64,000 nucleotides of DNA, from assembly GCA_900175165.2 (NCBI GenBank), contig FWWN02000604.1, forward strand, positions 54,367-118,366, in the 5' to 3' direction. Source of the DNA: Rhizomucor pusillus (Eukaryota > Mucoromycota > Mucoromycetes > Mucorales > Lichtheimiaceae). Below the pieces are notes generated by a model. It was not told the DNA's origin. It searched no databases and saw only the letters and a list, made by a program, of their open reading frames with translations. The position numbers and the translations under genes are program-made. Of this stretch, positions 59,678-64,000 are shown in pieces; positions within the stretch are counted from its first letter, which is position 1, and each line of letters opens with the position of its first letter.

Positions 59678-61085
59678 ATGGTCGCCGTTATCCTTAATGA
59701 CAAGCCTGCCCCCGGTTTCCAATACGGTTACGAGCTAAGCAAAGATGGCGAGAACAGGTACCTGGCAACAATGAGACTCTCGTTAAAATCCAGGCAGCTG
59801 CTCTGAACCATCGGTAAGCAAATTAGATCTAACTCAACAAAAGCTCTGTAGTGACGTCCATACCGTAACAACAGTGACCTGTGGATTTTGAAGGGCCAGT
59901 ACCCTGGTATCCAGTCAGGTGACCCTGTATGCTCTGACAGCGTCGGCATTATTGTTAAGAACGGAGATAGCCAGTCCTCGACGCCTTTCAAGGTCGGCCA
60001 GCGCGTGCTTATCAACCCTGGATATGGATGGGATTCAGACGAGCGAGGTCCTGAAAAATCCTTTGATATCCTTGGTCTCAAACCGTATCTGGGTAGGTTG
60101 CACCCTGAAATGCAATGGCACAAAGAAGATGAAAACAATGGATTATAAATCAACGAATTAGGAACTTTGGCGGACCAATCTGTCGTTACTACTTGAAGAG
60201 CTATTGGCGTGTCCGGAGCATTTGACCGCAGCTGAAGCGGCTGCACTCCCGCTCGCTGGCCTTACCGCCTACCGTGCTCTGTTTACCAAGGCAAAAGTGA
60301 CGCGCGGCGAGCATGTCTTGATCACTGGCATCGGCGGCGGTGTTGCTTTGTTTGCCTTGCAGTTTGCTGTAGCCGCTGGAGCTCACGTGTATGTCACCTC
60401 TGGAAGTCAAGATAAGATCGAAGATGCAAAGAAGCTCGGTGCTGTTGGAGGTGTAAATTACAAAGATGGTAAGGTTTCCTTTTTCCTTTACGATTTTAGA
60501 AAACACAGAAGAAAAGTCTAACCATTTTCCAGACAACTGCATTGAAGGACTGAAAAAGTTTCTAGACGGTATCCTGCTCTCGGCTATTATCGACGGAGCA
60601 GGCGGGCCTTTGTATAAAGGGTACCCTCGCGTTCTGAAACCCGGTGCTATCATTGCGACCTACGGTCATACTGCTACTGGACTGGTTGGCGCCCAGGCAG
60701 GTATCAACCTTCCAAAAGACTATGTGATCGAAAACATCGATGTCGTTGGTTCCACCATGGGGTCCCGTCGTGGTAAGTTTCGTTTAAAAATGTAGAAGAG
60801 TCTATGCATCGCATCAGTTGGGATGACAGCCTACGTTATTATGTGCAGAGTTCCGCGAGATGATCAAGAACATAAAATCAAGCCTATTGTTTCCCAAATC
60901 TTCCGCGGACCTCTGCTTGAGAGCGCATACAAGGCTGTATGTCATGAAGTAAGCTTTAAACTCTTGCAAATGATATTTCCTATTTTCGGTTCTTATTTAC
61001 ATAACGTTCTACCAATAGATAGCACAAACAGTTCGGAAAGCTGGTCATCGAGATTGATCCTAGCGACGAGCCGCAGCTCAAATAA
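59678..61085 (+). pseudogene. Zinc-type alcohol dehydrogenase/quinone reductase-like gene with frameshifts
   Basis: MDR-superfamily oxidoreductase relative of the YogA/CAA2-type fungal dehydrogenases. Recognisable in order: VAVILNDKPAPGFQYGYELS, NNETLVKIQAAALNH, RDLWILKGQYPG, GQRVLINPGYGW, ILGLKPYLGTLADQ, CPEHLTAAEAAALPLAGLTA, the Rossmann GIGGGVALFALQFAVAAG, IIDGAGG, VVGSTMGSRR, KIKPIVSQIF and FGKLVIEIDPSDEPQL. Intron positions are still visible, but three frame breaks remain: near 59755 (between YELSKDGEN and QVPGNNE), near 60191 (VVTT then TGA before EELLACPEH), and near 60860 (EFREM then EHKIKP, with residues missing). The last can be bypassed by using the next AG as acceptor. Three independent breaks favour a decayed gene over sequencing error, though error is not excluded. 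Confidence 0.75.
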
Positions 61086-61137
61086 GATATTTTCTTGACC
61101 AAAAACCTGCTGGCTTAACTTTGCTCTTGGCTACCAA

Positions 61138-62250
61138 TCAGAACTGCTCAATAGGTTTGAGCTCAGGAGAATAAGACAGAAGATAGGCATACCGGTAACC
61201 ACGGGACGTGATGTACTTATCTATATCGCTAGACGTATGGATGGGAGCGTTATCCATTACGAGATAGTGGCCCTTCATGTGTGGATACTGGTCCATATCA
61301 TTCACTGTGGCCTTCATGAACCTTAGGTAATGACCTGTTACTGTCCCTGTGCTCATAAGCTCAGCACAGCCTCCTCACTTCTCGTTCTTGGCTAGCGGCT
61401 GCGGCAGTCTCAGGCTGCATTTAATTAGACCAGAGGCAGAGACCGCGCCCAAAATGGTGGTTACCTGCGCGCGTTTTGGGCATAATGACCACTGCAGGCG
61501 AACCTTTTTCGACCAGGCCATGGTCCGCTTCATATTAAGATGGAAGGCATACTCATCAAGAAAGACACAGTTTTCCTAAAGTCCACGTCAGTAGCCTCCC
61601 ATCTGCGGACCCAGTCAAGACGTTCTTGGATCTTGGCCTCGCTGTTCCCGTTCACAGGTTGGAACTGAGCTTTTTTTAAGTATCAATTTACACTGCATCC
61701 TCACGAATTCATAAAGTGCTCTTCGAGTCCTTAAGTCCTTCAAATTTCTGATGCATCCGCTCCATTAGCTGTTCCAGCACAACTGAAGGATTCTCATCAA
61801 CATACTTTAAGATGATCTTCTTATGCTCCTCAGTGACAATATGCGGTCGGCCATCCTTTCTACGCTTTTTAAAGATGCTATCAGGGTCCTTTTTCATATT
61901 GTGTAGCCCATCTCTGCGCCATACGAACATGAATTCCCAACTGCTTCGCAGCAGCTGATGCGCTCAGAACCTTCTCAAACATCCTATCCTGGTAAGAGTA
62001 GAGTGTATACCCTCGCTTGACAATAGCTTCTCTCATGTCAACGTCTGCATCCTTCGGTTTATCAATCTGTATAGCGACAGCCTCATGGTCGCTCGCACGA
62101 GGCATATTGCACAAATATTGCATGTGCGGGCTCATTGTTTCAAGAGCGTACGTGTTCTCGTCCACAAGGTAGTCCATGGGTTTAGGTCTGCCATATTCAT
62201 CAACGACGTGGTCTTGCCCATCTTCATAGAACGATTGATTATCTATTTTG
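61138..62250 (-). mobile_element. Decayed Tc1/mariner-type DNA transposon (DDE transposase)
   Basis: Transposase remnants in several frames on the minus strand. N-terminal part (about 62250-61915): a possible helix-turn-helix, SAAAKQLGIHVRMAQRWATQ. Next frame (to 61709): KKRRKDGRPHIVTEEHKKII then LKYVDENPSVVLEQLMERMH, the second HTH. Then about 61660-61390: VFLDEYAFHLNMKRTMAWSK with the first catalytic Asp, and at 61350-61138 LVMDNAPIHTS (second Asp) and YSPELKPIEQF (Glu). This is the DD(E/D) pattern of the IS630-Tc1-mariner group. At least three frame breaks mean it cannot encode an active enzyme. I did not find terminal inverted repeats or the TA duplication by eye, so the ends are approximate. 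Confidence 0.85.
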
Positions 62251-63493
62251 AAATGTGTGGTGTGGTATTTTGAGTGTATAAAAGGAAAATAGTAGGAAGA
62301 AGGGAAACAAAAGCTGAAACGCTTACGTACTTTTTATACTCCTCGAGATGCCAAGCGAGAATGTGACATCAATTTTCATTACGGGGCGAAATTACTTTCT
62401 GGAAAGAATGTACTGAATATACGCGCATACTTTATTTTGAGGAAAGATTTGCGGTACCAAAGATGTTAATTAACGACAAGTACAACTAAGTTTGGTCACT
62501 GCAAAAATGAAAATGGATAGTTAGTATTAGATATTTGAATAGTTGTGTCCTTTAAGTACGTACCATCGTGAGCAAACCCATGTTGCAGTTGTCGCAGTCA
62601 GCATCTCGGCAGCACAAATGTTGCTCTCCGTCAGTCATGCTGATTAAAATTCGATATGACTGTAATGTACTCACCAGCTGAGCTGTATATGTCAGCGGTT
62701 TTTGATACCGCGAGATAGGACAAAGCAAAGTAGCAAATTTGAGAAGACGGGAAAAAAAGGAGCCCGAGAGGAGAGCGAAGAGCAAGACGAGAGAAGGAAA
62801 CGGAATCCAGAGCGGCCAAGGGAGGCGGACGGGAGAGACAAGAGGAGGCAGATGCGAACGAAGGAATGAAACCTAACTGGCTTGCGGCTTCAATGGTCTT
62901 GTATTTTGTTATGAGCTATACAAACCAGATAATCTCAGAACCAAGATAGTTCAACTCGTATTATAGGTACTTACGGGTCACTCATCAAGATAACACATCC
63001 ACCGAAAGTAGCAAGAAAGTTGAAGAGGAAGAGAATACGAGAAAAATCCTGCTCTTCCGTATTTAAAGCGTGTTTAACAGTCATCTTTGTCCTTTTCGAT
63101 TTCCATTCGATCCCATTTGCCAGCACTGTTTCCAAAAAAAAGAGATCGAGCAATGTTCTAGGCTCTGTCACGCCACGTTTGAGATGATGTCTCCTGAAAA
63201 AAGTCACTTCCTTCGTAGAAAACAAACCAGTTTGCCGTCTAGTAACTTTGAAGTCTATTCAATATCTTGGAGAAGACCACTTGAAGAATGGTTAAGAATT
63301 CAAAAGGAAGCTCTCCATCGCTCCTGGAACCTGCTGTAGATATACTGAAAAGCATCGCTCCGCAGATTGACGACGTATCTCAATAATAAAAATACCATAA
63401 ACTTATTGTGATATTCATTGATCTTCAGTTACACGTCTGAAAGTCCATGGATTAAAGTCCTTCAGAGACTTCTAAACAGATTCTGTACCTGAC
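62251..63493. other. Gene-poor stretch with a possible small spliced gene on the minus strand
   Basis: About 1.2 kb without a firm gene. Two minus-strand pieces look exon-like: 62564-62640 (MTDGEQHLCCRDADCDNCNM, bounded by AATCAG and GTACGT) and about 62981-63085 (MTVKHALNTEEQDFSRILFL, ending before GTAAGTACC). They could belong to one small Cys-containing or membrane protein with a spliced leader, or be chance. No domain is recognised. Confidence 0.25.
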
Positions 63494-64000
63494 TCAAAAC
63501 AAGTACGGATTGTCATGGGGGCACCAGCCATGCAGTTTACAGTCAAAAGATTGGATTCTGCTCGCCTTCCGACAAGCAAAGATAAGGAAGTTTACTTGAT
63601 TGCTTGCTACAACCTTTGGATCGTACTGTGTTTCCGAAACAAAGATTGATTTCTCCGCTGTATTGGATGCGCGGCCATAGAGATCCAGTATCATAAAAAG
63701 CGTTCGAAGTTCGTGTGGTTGAGTGAGAAAGACTAAAACATCATCGGCGTAGGCCATTGGTTTTACTACAGGTGCCGACTGGTGTTGGCGCGTGTTCGGT
63801 CGATTGAGAGGAAAGATGTGCTGGAACTGAAAGCTTAAGATACGCGGGAATGCTTGAATAATTTGAAGCAACGGTTCTAAACAAAGATTGAACAGTATCG
63901 GCGATAAAGGGTCGCTTTGTCGTAGTCCTCGTACTTGTATGCAGGGCGCTGACAGATGTCCATTGATATTAACGTGGAGTTGGGTTTGAAAGAAAAGACC
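63494..64000 (-). mobile_element. Non-LTR (LINE) retrotransposon reverse transcriptase fragment
   Basis: Reverse transcriptase reading in from the right edge on the minus strand. Visible are the RT block GLRQSDPLSPILFNLCLEPL and the catalytic YADDVLVF (two Asp) about 60 residues later, then TAEKSIFVSETQ as the following block. The palm-domain motifs are those of LINE-type elements, which are common in Mucoromycota. The frame is open to 63494, but after about 63600 the sequence no longer looks like an RT, so the element is probably truncated or frameshifted at its 3' side. The rest (endonuclease, 5' part) lies outside the window. Confidence 0.88.

Noticed and set aside
59678..61085. An intact dehydrogenase obtained by adding introns at each frame break
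   Set aside because: The breaks at about 59755 and 60191 have no usable splice sites close by, so a pseudogene or sequence errors explain them better.

Overview
This window is nuclear DNA of a filamentous fungus, most likely an early-diverging lineage (Mucoromycota). The evidence is dense intron-containing genes on both strands, about 80 short introns (mostly 50-90 nt, often with a CTAAC-like branch site), a GT48 1,3-beta-glucan synthase, an AP-1/Pap1-type bZIP factor, an ENA-like P-type ATPase, and homologues such as SZT2 and URC4 that are missing from many better-known fungi. The species is not identifiable by eye. Exon models were built by hand from splice signals, reading phase and family resemblance. 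Coding lengths sum to whole codons in all intact, complete models; the GATA 5' end is open and 59.7-61.1 kb is broken.

Layout. 0-12.8 kb: 3' part of a P-type II cation ATPase (+), URC4/DUF1688 (+), AP-1-like bZIP (-), PRELI/UPS lipid-transfer protein (+), eIF3 subunit k (+), a seven-helix DUF4203-like membrane protein (-), a small two-helix protein (+) and a SANT/Myb protein (-). 12.9-17.8 kb: a ten-exon P5-type ATPase (-) with a signal peptide and a Cys-rich ectodomain. 17.8-19.9 kb: a long divergent intergenic region. 20-29 kb: GATA-factor gene (+), BRD8/Bdc1-like bromodomain protein of NuA4 (-), Vms1/ANKZF1 (+), coiled-coil/ankyrin protein (+). 29-37.4 kb: acyl-CoA synthetase (+) convergent with FKS1 glucan synthase (-), with a 9-base assembly gap between them. 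37.6-47.9 kb: a giant 3263-residue SZT2-like protein (-). 48-53.5 kb: conserved mitochondrial-looking protein, RPA32, G-patch protein, Siw14-like phosphatase and adrenodoxin reductase (all +). 53.7-58.8 kb: Nma111/HtrA-type protease (-) and a C2H2 zinc-finger protein (-).

59.7-64 kb is different: a zinc-type alcohol dehydrogenase/quinone reductase gene broken by three apparent frameshifts, a decayed Tc1/mariner-type transposase, a gene-poor stretch, and a LINE reverse transcriptase running off the right edge. This is a decaying, repeat-rich border.

The genes form no pathway cluster; most are housekeeping functions (translation, replication, NuA4 chromatin, ribosome quality control, wall synthesis, lipid and iron-sulphur metabolism). 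Three gene pairs start head-to-head within about 120 bp and probably share promoters. The most notable items are the fungal SZT2 (KICSTOR) homologue, the P5 ATPase with an unusual ectodomain and TM4 motif, the AP-1 factor whose only cysteines lie in its last 40 residues, recurrent GCAAGT-donor GC-AG introns, and a 20-nt microexon in FKS1.
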